Source: Mucilaginibacter sp. (lineage in GTDB: Bacteria > Bacteroidota > Bacteroidia > Sphingobacteriales > Sphingobacteriaceae). From it: DNA of 8,512 bases. The number at the start of each line of letters is the position of its first letter. Position 1 is the stretch's first letter. The stretch lies in the NCBI GenBank assembly GCA_025934475.1, contig JAICXZ010000089.1, positions 1 through 8,512 on the forward strand. Reading direction: 5' to 3'. Under the pieces are notes generated by a model. The model was not told the origin of the DNA. It saw only the letters and a program-made list of their open reading frames with translations, and ran no database searches. The translations under genes were made by a program, and so were the position numbers. Positions 1 through 6,029 of the stretch are shown here, one piece after another.

Positions 1-564
1 GCTCTTTATGAAGTTACTTTTGACGAACAATGGCTCAATACAGCCAAAACTTTAACCGAGGTTGCGATCGATTTATATTATGACGATGCTAACGGTATGT
101 TCTTTTACACAGCCAAAGATGACGAACAATTAATAGCTCGTAAATCAGAGATCATGGATAGCGTTATTCCGGCCTCTACCTCTGTAATGGGTCATAATTT
201 GAAAAAGCTGGGTTTGTTTTTTGATGAAGAGCGATATGTCGCCATCGCATCGCAGATGCTCAATAATATAGCTCCGCAGATAGCCAAATATGGTTCATCA
301 TTCTCCAACTGGGCCTCGCTTATGCTAAACGAAGTGTTTGGCCTGTATGAAGTTGCCATTACCGGAAACGAGCATCAAAGAATGCGCGCCGGTTTTGAGA
401 AAAATTATGTTCCTAATAAAATAATGTTGGGAGGTAAGCAGGGAAGTTTACCTTTGCTGCAAGGCAGGTTAGCCGGCGAAACAAGGATATTTGTTTGCAG
501 GGATAAAACCTGTGGCCTGCCTGCCACCAATATTGAAGAAGCTTTAAAACAAATCACTAATTAG
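1..564 (+). CDS. YyaL-type (DUF255) thioredoxin domain-containing protein, C-terminal part
   Basis: The reading frame is open from the first base and ends at TAG 562-564, giving the last 187 residues of a longer protein whose start lies outside the window. Helical stretches such as FSNWASLMLNEVFGLYEVAI and the ending with CRDKTC (cysteines at about 166 and 171 of this fragment) followed by LPATNIEEAL match my memory of the C-terminus of the YyaL / spermatogenesis-associated protein 20 family. Family members are about 650-700 residues, with an N-terminal thioredoxin-like DUF255 domain and a C-terminal alpha/alpha barrel resembling six-hairpin glycosidases. Only part of the barrel is visible here; the thioredoxin domain is not. 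The cellular role of the family is poorly defined. The next gene starts 23 bases downstream on the same strand with no terminator between them, so the two are probably co-transcribed. The ATG at 97 is internal and not the real start. Confidence 0.82.
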   Translation, partial: ALYEVTFDEQWLNTAKTLTEVAIDLYYDDANGMFFYTAKDDEQLIARKSEIMDSVIPASTSVMGHNLKKLGLFFDEERYVAIASQMLNNIAPQIAKYGSSFSNWASLMLNEVFGLYEVAITGNEHQRMRAGFEKNYVPNKIMLGGKQGSLPLLQGRLAGETRIFVCRDKTCGLPATNIEEALKQITN

Positions 565-587
565 ATACTTTTCATAAAAAAGAGAAA

Positions 588-1088
588 ATGAAGATCGAAC
601 CACAAAAAGTAGTGTCATTAACCTACGACCTGTATGTAGAGGACGAAAATGGCAAAGAGGGTTTAGTTGAAAGCGCTACTGAAGAGCAGCCTTTGACATT
701 TTTATTCGGCGCCGGCCAGATGCTGCCCAGGTTCGAAGAAAACCTGAGTACTTTGTCTACCGGTGATAACTACGATTTCCGTCTTTCGGCCGAAGATGCA
801 TATGGCAACTATGATGAGGAAGCTGTTGCAGATTTACCGTTGTCAATGTTTGCGAATACCGATATGCCAGGCATAGGAAACGTACTGCCTTTGCAAGACA
901 ATCAGGGCAACCGTTTCCAGGGCAAAGTGGTATCAATAGGCGAGGATTCAGTGATTGTTGACCTCAACCACCCGATGGCAGGGCAGGAGTTACATTTCAA
1001 CGGTAAGATTTTAAACGTTCGTCCGGCAACACCGGAAGAATTATCGCACGGCCATGCACATGGTCCGGATGGGCACCACCATCACTAA
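588..1088 (+). CDS. slyD: SlyD-like FKBP-type peptidyl-prolyl cis-trans isomerase
   Basis: This 166-residue protein has the SlyD arrangement. An FKBP half-domain at about residues 5-73 contains GAGQMLPRFEENL (41-53) and AEDAYG (68-73). An inserted IF chaperone-type segment follows at about 76-122. The chain then returns to the FKBP fold with DLNHPMAGQELHF (125-137). The family isomerises peptidyl-prolyl bonds and acts as a cytoplasmic folding helper; in well-studied members a His/Cys-rich tail binds nickel and other metals. Here the tail is short, with seven histidines in the last thirteen residues (154, 156, 158 and 163-166) and no cysteine. No signal peptide is visible, so it is probably cytoplasmic. 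The start at 588 follows an A-rich leader with AAGAGA just upstream. The gene lies 23 bases after the YyaL-like gene and ends just before a palindromic element; a terminator-like hairpin at 1190-1243 probably ends its transcript. Metal binding is inferred from the tail. Confidence 0.9.
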   Translation: MKIEPQKVVSLTYDLYVEDENGKEGLVESATEEQPLTFLFGAGQMLPRFEENLSTLSTGDNYDFRLSAEDAYGNYDEEAVADLPLSMFANTDMPGIGNVLPLQDNQGNRFQGKVVSIGEDSVIVDLNHPMAGQELHFNGKILNVRPATPEELSHGHAHGPDGHHHH

Positions 1089-1093
1089 AAGAG

Positions 1094-1168
1094 GAATTTC
1101 GAATTTCCAATATCGAATTTCGAAGCACACTTCGATGTTAATCATTCGATATTCGGTGTTTGATATTC
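1094..1168. repeat. 75-base imperfect palindrome rich in TTCGAA/ATTCGA words
   Basis: This stretch between convergent genes folds back on itself in three tiers. The innermost is a perfect 6-bp stem, TCGAAG (1120-1125) with CTTCGA (1130-1135), closed by a CACA loop. Around it is a perfect 10-bp stem, AATATCGAAT (1109-1118) with ATTCGATATT (1144-1153). Outside that, 1094-1107 pairs with 1155-1168, with mismatches and G-U wobbles. The wobbles favour folding of the plus-strand RNA. From memory, similar ATTCGA-rich intergenic palindromes recur in Bacteroidota genomes, so it may be one copy of a dispersed family; copy number cannot be seen in this window. It has no coding capacity. Confidence 0.6.
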
Positions 1169-1171
1169 AAA

Positions 1172-1864
1172 TCAATAAAAGTCTAGCCCCCCGTCATCAG
1201 TTACACGGCAACTAATCAAGATGCGACTGATGACGGGTTTTTTATTCACTGTAGCCGGTATAAATTGCTTGTCTTCCTCCTTAAATAAGTTTAGGGAAAG
1301 ATTAAAGGTTTGTTCATATCCGAACCCCATTACGTGAACTTTATAATCAGCCAGGCGCCCCATCGGACTTATGAGCAATTCGATCTGGGCAAAAAAATAT
1401 GACGCATCGCCCCAGTTTAATACAAAAGGTACTTTAAATGCAGTTAAATAGGGTAAGTAGCCATAATACCGCCCCCCAATTTTATAAGGCTTGGTAGTCT
1501 TGTCAGTGTCCGTTAGTTTTCTGTCGACGTAATATCGCATTGGAGACCTGACATTTTCAAATGCCTCGTATTCAATGCTGTCCTTGTCGAAATTATAAAC
1601 CTCGTAGGTAGCTCCCCTCGGGTTATAATAACGCCAAATTCCTATTCTTTTACCTTTTGAATAATAACCAAGCGCTATAAGTTTTTTGCGGTGGTAAAAT
1701 GCCTGGTATAACCCGTCTTTGGTATCAGGACTGGTTGGTAACACATGATAATTTTCGGTTACATTGTCGGCAATACGATCCTTCTTCACGGGGTTGTCCT
1801 GGGGGAAACAATCTGTCGCACAGAAAAGACCCAAAACAAAAAATAAAATAATTTTATAAGGCAT
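1172..1864 (-). CDS. Secreted protein of unknown function with MORN/YwqK-like and TonB-C-like segments
   Basis: This 230-residue protein starts with a hydrophobic signal peptide (about residues 1-22, with FPQ/DN a likely cleavage area). The cysteines at 15 and 19 do not sit in a convincing lipobox. Residues 66-84 read GYYSKGKRIGIWRYYNPRG, matching the G-x-Y-x2-GKR-x-G-x-W-x2-Y pattern of MORN/YwqK-type beta-hairpin repeats; I see one good copy. Residues about 140-220 (PFVLNWGD, then IELLISPMGRLADYKVHVMG, then PVISRILISCR) loosely resemble the strand-helix-strand C-terminal domain of TonB-like proteins, but I cannot confirm this. No catalytic motif is visible. The start is the only Met before the signal peptide. 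The gene is convergent with slyD and its 3' end overlaps a terminator-like hairpin. A periplasmic or surface location is likely; the function is unknown. Confidence 0.7.
   Translation of the reverse strand: MPYKIILFFVLGLFCATDCFPQDNPVKKDRIADNVTENYHVLPTSPDTKDGLYQAFYHRKKLIALGYYSKGKRIGIWRYYNPRGATYEVYNFDKDSIEYEAFENVRSPMRYYVDRKLTDTDKTTKPYKIGGRYYGYLPYLTAFKVPFVLNWGDASYFFAQIELLISPMGRLADYKVHVMGFGYEQTFNLSLNLFKEEDKQFIPATVNKKPVISRILISCRVTDDGGLDFY
1190..1243 (+). terminator. Intrinsic terminator-like hairpin for the plus-strand transcript, inside the convergent gene
   Basis: CCCGTCATCAGT (1190-1201) and ACTGATGACGGG (1226-1237) form a perfect 12-bp stem with a 24-base loop, followed directly by six T residues (1238-1243). 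On the plus strand this has the shape of an intrinsic terminator and would end the slyD transcript about 100-150 bases after its stop codon. It lies entirely within the last codons of the convergent minus-strand gene, where the arms encode residues 210-213 and 222-225. On the minus strand the stem is followed only by a weak, interrupted T run, so termination in that direction is less likely. The loop is longer than usual. Confidence 0.6.
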
Positions 1865-1971
1865 ATTAGCTTAGCAATATACGCATCTTTATGCCAAAAT
1901 CACAAACAGGGCTGATGCCTGGGAAGTGATTCCTGACGAATACTGTATATTTTGAATTATAAAATTTTGAT

Positions 1972-2538
1972 ATGGATGTTTATACCGAAAACCCAAACTA
2001 CAAGCCGGTCAGCTTTTCATCGACGACGATAACTGAGCTGATGATACCTTCCTATTCCAATTTTGGCGGCAAGATACATGGCGGTATCATCCTCTCATTG
2101 ATGGACAAAGTAGCCTACGTTTGCGCGGCTAAACATGCGGGTAATTATTGTGTCACTGCCTCTATCGATACCGTCGATTTTTTGCAGCCCGTTGAAGTTG
2201 GCGACCTGGTTTCACTAATGGCATCCGTAAATTACGTTGGCAAGACATCGCTGGTGGTAGGCATCAGGGTAATCTCCGAAAATATTAAGACAAACACCAT
2301 ATCCCACACCAACACTAGTTACTTTACGATGGTTGCCAAAGATGAAAATAACCAGCCTGTTCAGGTGCCAGGATTGATCCTCGAAGACCGCACCCAGGTA
2401 AGACGTTTTCTTGAGGCTCGCAGCCGCAGGCAGCTCAAACATAATTACAAACACGAAACCGAAAAGATAGTAATGCCCGAAGATGAGGAGATTTGCCGGG
2501 AAATGCTTGTCGGAGAGCGTTGTACCATTGCCAGCTAG
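1972..2538 (+). CDS. Acyl-CoA thioesterase, hotdog fold
   Basis: This 188-residue protein carries the 4HBT hotdog signature of YciA/BFIT-type acyl-CoA hydrolases. The sequence NFGGKIHGGIILSLMDKVAY (residues 30-49) holds the conserved Asn, the H-G-G turn at the start of the central helix and Asp45, the probable catalytic acid by family analogy. It is followed by the strand segment VDFLQPVEVGDLVSLMASVN. Such enzymes cleave acyl-CoA thioesters to free fatty acid and CoA in the cytoplasm; chain-length preference cannot be read from sequence. The basic and acidic C-terminal extension (about 140-188) lies outside the core fold and could support oligomerisation. There is no signal peptide. The upstream gap is AT-rich; TATATTTTG at about 1947-1955 is close to a Bacteroidota -7 element but off by one base in spacing. 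The next gene on the strand begins 59 bases after the stop. Confidence 0.85.
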   Translation: MDVYTENPNYKPVSFSSTTITELMIPSYSNFGGKIHGGIILSLMDKVAYVCAAKHAGNYCVTASIDTVDFLQPVEVGDLVSLMASVNYVGKTSLVVGIRVISENIKTNTISHTNTSYFTMVAKDENNQPVQVPGLILEDRTQVRRFLEARSRRQLKHNYKHETEKIVMPEDEEICREMLVGERCTIAS

Positions 2539-2558
2539 CGCTTTTTATCTTATACTTG
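2528..2558 (+). promoter_or_regulatory. Probable Bacteroidota-type promoter for the sensor kinase gene
   Basis: TTG at 2528-2530 and TATACTTG at 2551-2558 are separated by 20 bases. This fits the TTG / TAnnTTTG -33/-7 architecture of the primary sigma factor in this phylum, with one mismatch in the -7 box. Transcription would begin near 2565, about 30 bases before the ATG at 2598. This supports 2598, not the upstream ATG at 2493, as the kinase start. The -33 box falls within the last codons of the thioesterase gene. Confidence 0.5.
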
Positions 2559-2597
2559 CACAACATTTACAGTCTTTTTCACGTATTGAGAAGCTCT

Positions 2598-4502
2598 ATG
2601 AGGCTTTTTTGGGCTCTGGTCGTACTAACATTGGTGCAAACGGCAGTTTTTGCGCAAACGGCACCGCTTTCGTCAGCTTCAATCCAGTCTATAAAAAGCA
2701 TTGACAGTCTTAATAAACTTTCCTTTAATATCTACCTCGAGTCGCCAGATTCAGCCCGTGGTATTGCCGAAAAAGCGCTTATTCTTTCCGAGCAGACCAA
2801 ATATGCCCAAGGAATAGGCAACAGTTTTTACAATATCGGTCATGTTTACTGGTCGCAATCATATTATCCAATTGCCCTTATCTATCTCAACAAGGCGTTA
2901 ATTTATATTCCTCAGAGCGATAACCTGCTTTTGTCAAGCTGCTATACCATGATTGGCCGCACCTATTCTGATCTGAAGAATTACCGGGTGGCCATGGAAA
3001 ACTTTGAAAAGGCAATTAAATATGCCAACGGTGATCCCATTCGGGTTGCCGATGTTTATGGCGAGCGGGCGCTGGTTTACCGCAGGCAGAACAGGTATAA
3101 TGAGGCTATTGCTGAAGCCAGGCGAGCGCTGGCGCTTACCAAAAAACGACAGGATGCAAGCAATACCGCGATTTTGTACAGCCGGCTAAGTACTGCATAC
3201 AGGCTCACTGGTAGATTCAAAGAGGCTCTTACTTATTCTGATACTGCTTACGCAAAAAGTTTTAGCTCGCACAACCGTCGTTTAAGGGCAGGCACCGATA
3301 TCGAGTACGCACAGATATATAATGATCTGAACGACTATGACAGAGCCATATTTTACGCAAAGCGGGGCTTGGCATTAGCCGATAGTTTGGGTGTAATTGA
3401 CATGATTTCTCAGTCTTACCAGGAATTGATTAGTAGCTATGAAGGTAAAGGCGACCTGCAAACTGCAATGAAATATCAGAAGCAGAATAACCAAATGCAG
3501 GATAGCCTGAATGATTTTAACAAGAGCAGAAATGCGGAGCTGATACAGGACTATTTCAGGCTCGACAAGCGATTGAGTGATATGGCCGACCTGGAACGCA
3601 GCAACGAACAAAACAGGGAAATGGTAAAATCGCAGCGTGCAACCATTTTTACACTGGCCGCTTCGTTGTTGATAGTGATGATATTGCTGGGTGTCACATT
3701 CTATTTTTATAAACAGACAAAAATGTTCAGTCAGCAACTGAACGACCAGAACGAATGGTTGCTGAAACAAAAACAGCTGATTGAGGCCCAAAAGGCTAAC
3801 CTGGAAGTGGTTAGCGGAGTTAAAGATAAACTGCTCGCTGTTATCGCACACGATTTGCGTACGCCGATGGCTAACCTTCGCGGTGTTACCGAAATGTTCA
3901 ATATGGATTACCTTACCAACGACGAGGTACGCACGCTGATGAAAGATATCAACCCAATTGTGAAAAGTGCCGAAATGACATTGTCAAACCTGCTCGAATG
4001 GGCGGGCAGCCAAATTAAGGGCCGCAATGTAAACGCCTCGCGCCTGGACATTTTTCTATTGGGGGTCGAGATGGAGCAGATATTCAATCACTTGCTGCAG
4101 AAGAAAAGTATCGAATTTGTAAACCATGCCAGTCCGGGCCAATCTGTTCTGGCTGATGAAAATCATGTCAAAGTGATTTTGCGTAATCTTATAAGCAATG
4201 CCATTAAATTCACCGATGCTAATGGGCACGTGATCCTTAGTTCGGAGCTAAAGGACGATAAAGTTATCATCTGCGTCGAAGACAATGGTAAAGGGATGAC
4301 CGAGCACGAGATTAGCCAACTCTTCAGGTTTCAAACACACTTCTCACAGCGAGGCACCCAGGGCGAAAGCGGCACCGGTATTGGCCTGATGCTTTGCAAG
4401 GAACTGGTTGAACTTAATGGTGGTAAGGTTTGGGTTGAATCAAAACCTAATAAAGGCAGCAAATTCTATTTCAGTCTGCCACTGAACGCGGAGTATGCTT
4501 AA
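2598..4502 (+). CDS. TPR-repeat sensor histidine kinase
   Basis: I place the start at 2598 (634 residues) because it opens a proper signal peptide (MRLFWALVVLTLVQTAVFAQ), has GAGAAG upstream and a promoter-like pair before it; the in-frame ATG at 2493 lies inside the thioesterase gene. In this numbering, residues about 70-305 are TPR-like helical repeats (for example YPIALIYLNKAL, YRVAMENFEKAIKYA, YNEAIAEARRALAL, YDRAIFYAKRGLAL), probably periplasmic. One membrane helix spans about 348-371, followed by a short coiled coil. The kinase core shows the H-box IAHDLRTPM with His418 as phosphorylation site, the N-box ending SNAIKFT (Asn534), the G1 box DNGKG (562-566) and the G2 box GTGIGL (592-597). 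All key ATP-binding and phospho-accepting residues are present, so it should be active. No response regulator or receiver domain is adjacent, making it an orphan kinase here; its signal and partner are unknown. Confidence 0.9.
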   Translation: MRLFWALVVLTLVQTAVFAQTAPLSSASIQSIKSIDSLNKLSFNIYLESPDSARGIAEKALILSEQTKYAQGIGNSFYNIGHVYWSQSYYPIALIYLNKALIYIPQSDNLLLSSCYTMIGRTYSDLKNYRVAMENFEKAIKYANGDPIRVADVYGERALVYRRQNRYNEAIAEARRALALTKKRQDASNTAILYSRLSTAYRLTGRFKEALTYSDTAYAKSFSSHNRRLRAGTDIEYAQIYNDLNDYDRAIFYAKRGLALADSLGVIDMISQSYQELISSYEGKGDLQTAMKYQKQNNQMQDSLNDFNKSRNAELIQDYFRLDKRLSDMADLERSNEQNREMVKSQRATIFTLAASLLIVMILLGVTFYFYKQTKMFSQQLNDQNEWLLKQKQLIEAQKANLEVVSGVKDKLLAVIAHDLRTPMANLRGVTEMFNMDYLTNDEVRTLMKDINPIVKSAEMTLSNLLEWAGSQIKGRNVNASRLDIFLLGVEMEQIFNHLLQKKSIEFVNHASPGQSVLADENHVKVILRNLISNAIKFTDANGHVILSSELKDDKVIICVEDNGKGMTEHEISQLFRFQTHFSQRGTQGESGTGIGLMLCKELVELNGGKVWVESKPNKGSKFYFSLPLNAEYA

Positions 4503-4680
4503 TAGTCTGAACCGCTGACTCGTGTGATTTCTTTGATCTTATATAGTATAGAGTCCACAAGTAGTCCTGTATTTCATTCCTGTTTGATTCCTACAATCCG
4601 CCAATATTCTAATCAAAAAAGCAAAAGGCGGTAGCTTTCTCACTATTGTTAGGAATATTCCCAAATGTGGACAGAATTCA

Positions 4681-4713
4681 TTGTAATCTTTGTGTAATAT
4701 TTACATACCTTAC
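4681..4713 (+). promoter_or_regulatory. Candidate promoter upstream of the desaturase gene
   Basis: TTG (4681-4683) and TACCTTAC (4706-4713) stand 22 bases apart, a loose match to the TTG / TAnnTTTG promoter pattern of Bacteroidota; the spacing is slightly long and two of the -7 positions differ. It would give a leader of about 30 bases. The rest of the 246-base gap after the kinase gene contains no visible gene. It does hold a 10-bp palindrome GGAATATTCC (4652-4661) and two upstream ATTCCT words (4576-4581 and 4587-4592), possible regulator sites without a known owner. Confidence 0.4.
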
Positions 4714-4748
4714 GGCAATCATATATACCCTAATTATAAAACCCGAAA

Positions 4749-5819
4749 ATGACATTCCTCAACACGGTACTTGAGCCGCCCGGCTATGGCTGGCGCGATG
4801 AATTTGGCGCGCTTGTAAAACCGACCCACAAACAAATTTTAAAAGAGTTTTTTTCCAGGCTAAACATTTTCAAATGCAAGAAAAATTGGCTGTCATTCGT
4901 TAGCTGGATGCTCATTCTGGCGCTTTCGCCGTTCTTTACTTTATTTTTTTTCAAATACGTTACACTGGAGAGGGCGGCAATTGCATTTGTTTACGGTATG
5001 ATCATCATGGGGACGCATGGCACTATTTGGCATCACCGCTATTGTACGCATCGCGCCTATAAGTTTCGCAATAACTTCTGGCGATTTGTGACACAAAATC
5101 TTACACTCAAGATCATACCCGAAGAAATATATGCCATCTCGCACCATGTGCATCATGCGCTTTCAGATACACCCGGCGATCCATACAACGCAAATGGAGG
5201 TTTCCTCTATTGTTTCCTGGCCGATGTGAACCACCAGCCCATTTCACGCAATATGTGCGAAAAGGATTATTACCGCTGCACCAGCTTAATGAAACATACG
5301 GGCATTACCCCAAACACCTACACGCAGTATAAAAAATGGGGCTCTATCGCAACACCATGGCGCACCCTTATCAGTGTTATCCTCAATTGGAGTTTCTGGT
5401 TCGCAGCATTTTATCTTATAGGCGGTATGGGGTTAGTTTGCACCATGTTTGCCGCAGCAGGCGTTTGGGCAGTTGGCGTGCGGACGTTTAATTACGAAGG
5501 TCATGGCAAAGGTAAGGACAAACGTAAGGAAGGAACCGACTATAACCGCGACGATATGTCAATAAACCAGGTATGGCCGGGTTTTGTAGCCGGCGAGTGG
5601 CACAATAACCATCATTTATACCCCAAAAGTGCGCGTTCCGGATTTAAGCCATATCAAATTGATTTTGCGTGGTACTATATAAAATTCATGAGTACCATCG
5701 GTGCCGTTAGTCACTATCGCGATTCGAAAAAAGAATTCTATAGCGAATATTATAAACCGGTTGCTGAAGTAGTTCCGGCAAAGCAGATATTGGAGCCACA
5801 GAGTGTATTTGTAGAATAG
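4749..5819 (+). CDS. Membrane fatty-acid (acyl-CoA) desaturase
   Basis: This 356-residue membrane protein has the three histidine clusters of the integral-membrane di-iron desaturases: HRYCTH (96-101, HX4H), HHVHH (132-136, HX2HH) and HNNHH (285-289, HX2HH). Hydrophobic segments at about 47-70, 74-90 and 205-240 fit the usual four-helix layout, with the His boxes facing the cytoplasm. By family knowledge it uses O2 and an electron donor to place a cis double bond in acyl chains, adjusting membrane fluidity. The sequence supports a delta-9-like acyl-CoA or acyl-lipid desaturase but not the exact position or substrate form. The segment FNYEGHGKGKDKRKEGTDYN (247-266) before the third box is charged and probably a cytoplasmic loop. 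The start follows an AT-rich leader, and no other Met precedes the conserved N-terminus EPPGYGWRDEFG. It looks monocistronic: a promoter-like pair lies upstream and an intrinsic terminator follows 50 bases after the stop. Confidence 0.88.
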   Translation: MTFLNTVLEPPGYGWRDEFGALVKPTHKQILKEFFSRLNIFKCKKNWLSFVSWMLILALSPFFTLFFFKYVTLERAAIAFVYGMIIMGTHGTIWHHRYCTHRAYKFRNNFWRFVTQNLTLKIIPEEIYAISHHVHHALSDTPGDPYNANGGFLYCFLADVNHQPISRNMCEKDYYRCTSLMKHTGITPNTYTQYKKWGSIATPWRTLISVILNWSFWFAAFYLIGGMGLVCTMFAAAGVWAVGVRTFNYEGHGKGKDKRKEGTDYNRDDMSINQVWPGFVAGEWHNNHHLYPKSARSGFKPYQIDFAWYYIKFMSTIGAVSHYRDSKKEFYSEYYKPVAEVVPAKQILEPQSVFVE

Positions 5820-5868
5820 TTAGCTGCCGGTAAAAAATCGGCGATACATATTAAAGAAAATGAAATTG

Positions 5869-5899
5869 ACGCCGGGCGAAAATGCCCGGTGTTTTTGTT
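5869..5899 (+). terminator. Intrinsic terminator after the desaturase gene
   Basis: ACGCCGGGC (5869-5877) pairs with GCCCGGTGT (5884-5892) in a 9-bp stem containing one G-U wobble. The loop is GAAAAT, and the stem runs into TTTTTGTTT. The short GC-rich stem with its T tract is a textbook intrinsic terminator for the plus strand, ending the desaturase transcript and separating it from the TolB-like gene. Confidence 0.85.
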
Positions 5900-5956
5900 T
5901 GTATTGGGTTGGGGCCTCCATCAATTATAACACTCGCATAAAAATTACAATCACTA

Positions 5957-5990
5957 TTTGCAGCATTTATAAATGTAATTTATAAATTAG
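5957..5990 (+). promoter_or_regulatory. AT-rich promoter region with two tandem ATTTATAAAT palindromes
   Basis: TTTG (5957-5960) is followed 22 bases later by TAAATTAG (5983-5990), a one-mismatch version of TAnnTTTG with longer than usual spacing. Between and across these lie two copies of the self-complementary word ATTTATAAAT (5965-5974 and 5978-5987), 13 bases apart start to start; the second extends to the 12-bp palindrome AATTTATAAATT (5977-5988). The site is about 40 bases before the ATG of the TolB-like gene. The pair could be an operator, or simply AT-rich promoter DNA. Confidence 0.35.
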
Positions 5991-6029
5991 CTAACCCCAA
6001 TTGTAAGTGTCATCTAAACACCATTCCTG

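Noticed and set aside
2215..2454. A 79-codon minus-strand frame
   Set aside because: Antisense to the thioesterase gene with no protein family character.
2483..2704. A 73-codon plus-strand frame across the thioesterase/kinase junction
   Set aside because: It overlaps two supported genes in another frame and has no recognisable features.
3375..3851. A 158-codon open frame on the minus strand
   Set aside because: It lies wholly inside the well-supported kinase gene, has no recognisable domain and looks like a compositional shadow.
5861..5930. A tiny plus-strand frame beginning MKLTPGENA
   Set aside because: It overlaps the intrinsic terminator at 5869-5899 and has no ribosome-binding context; most likely chance.
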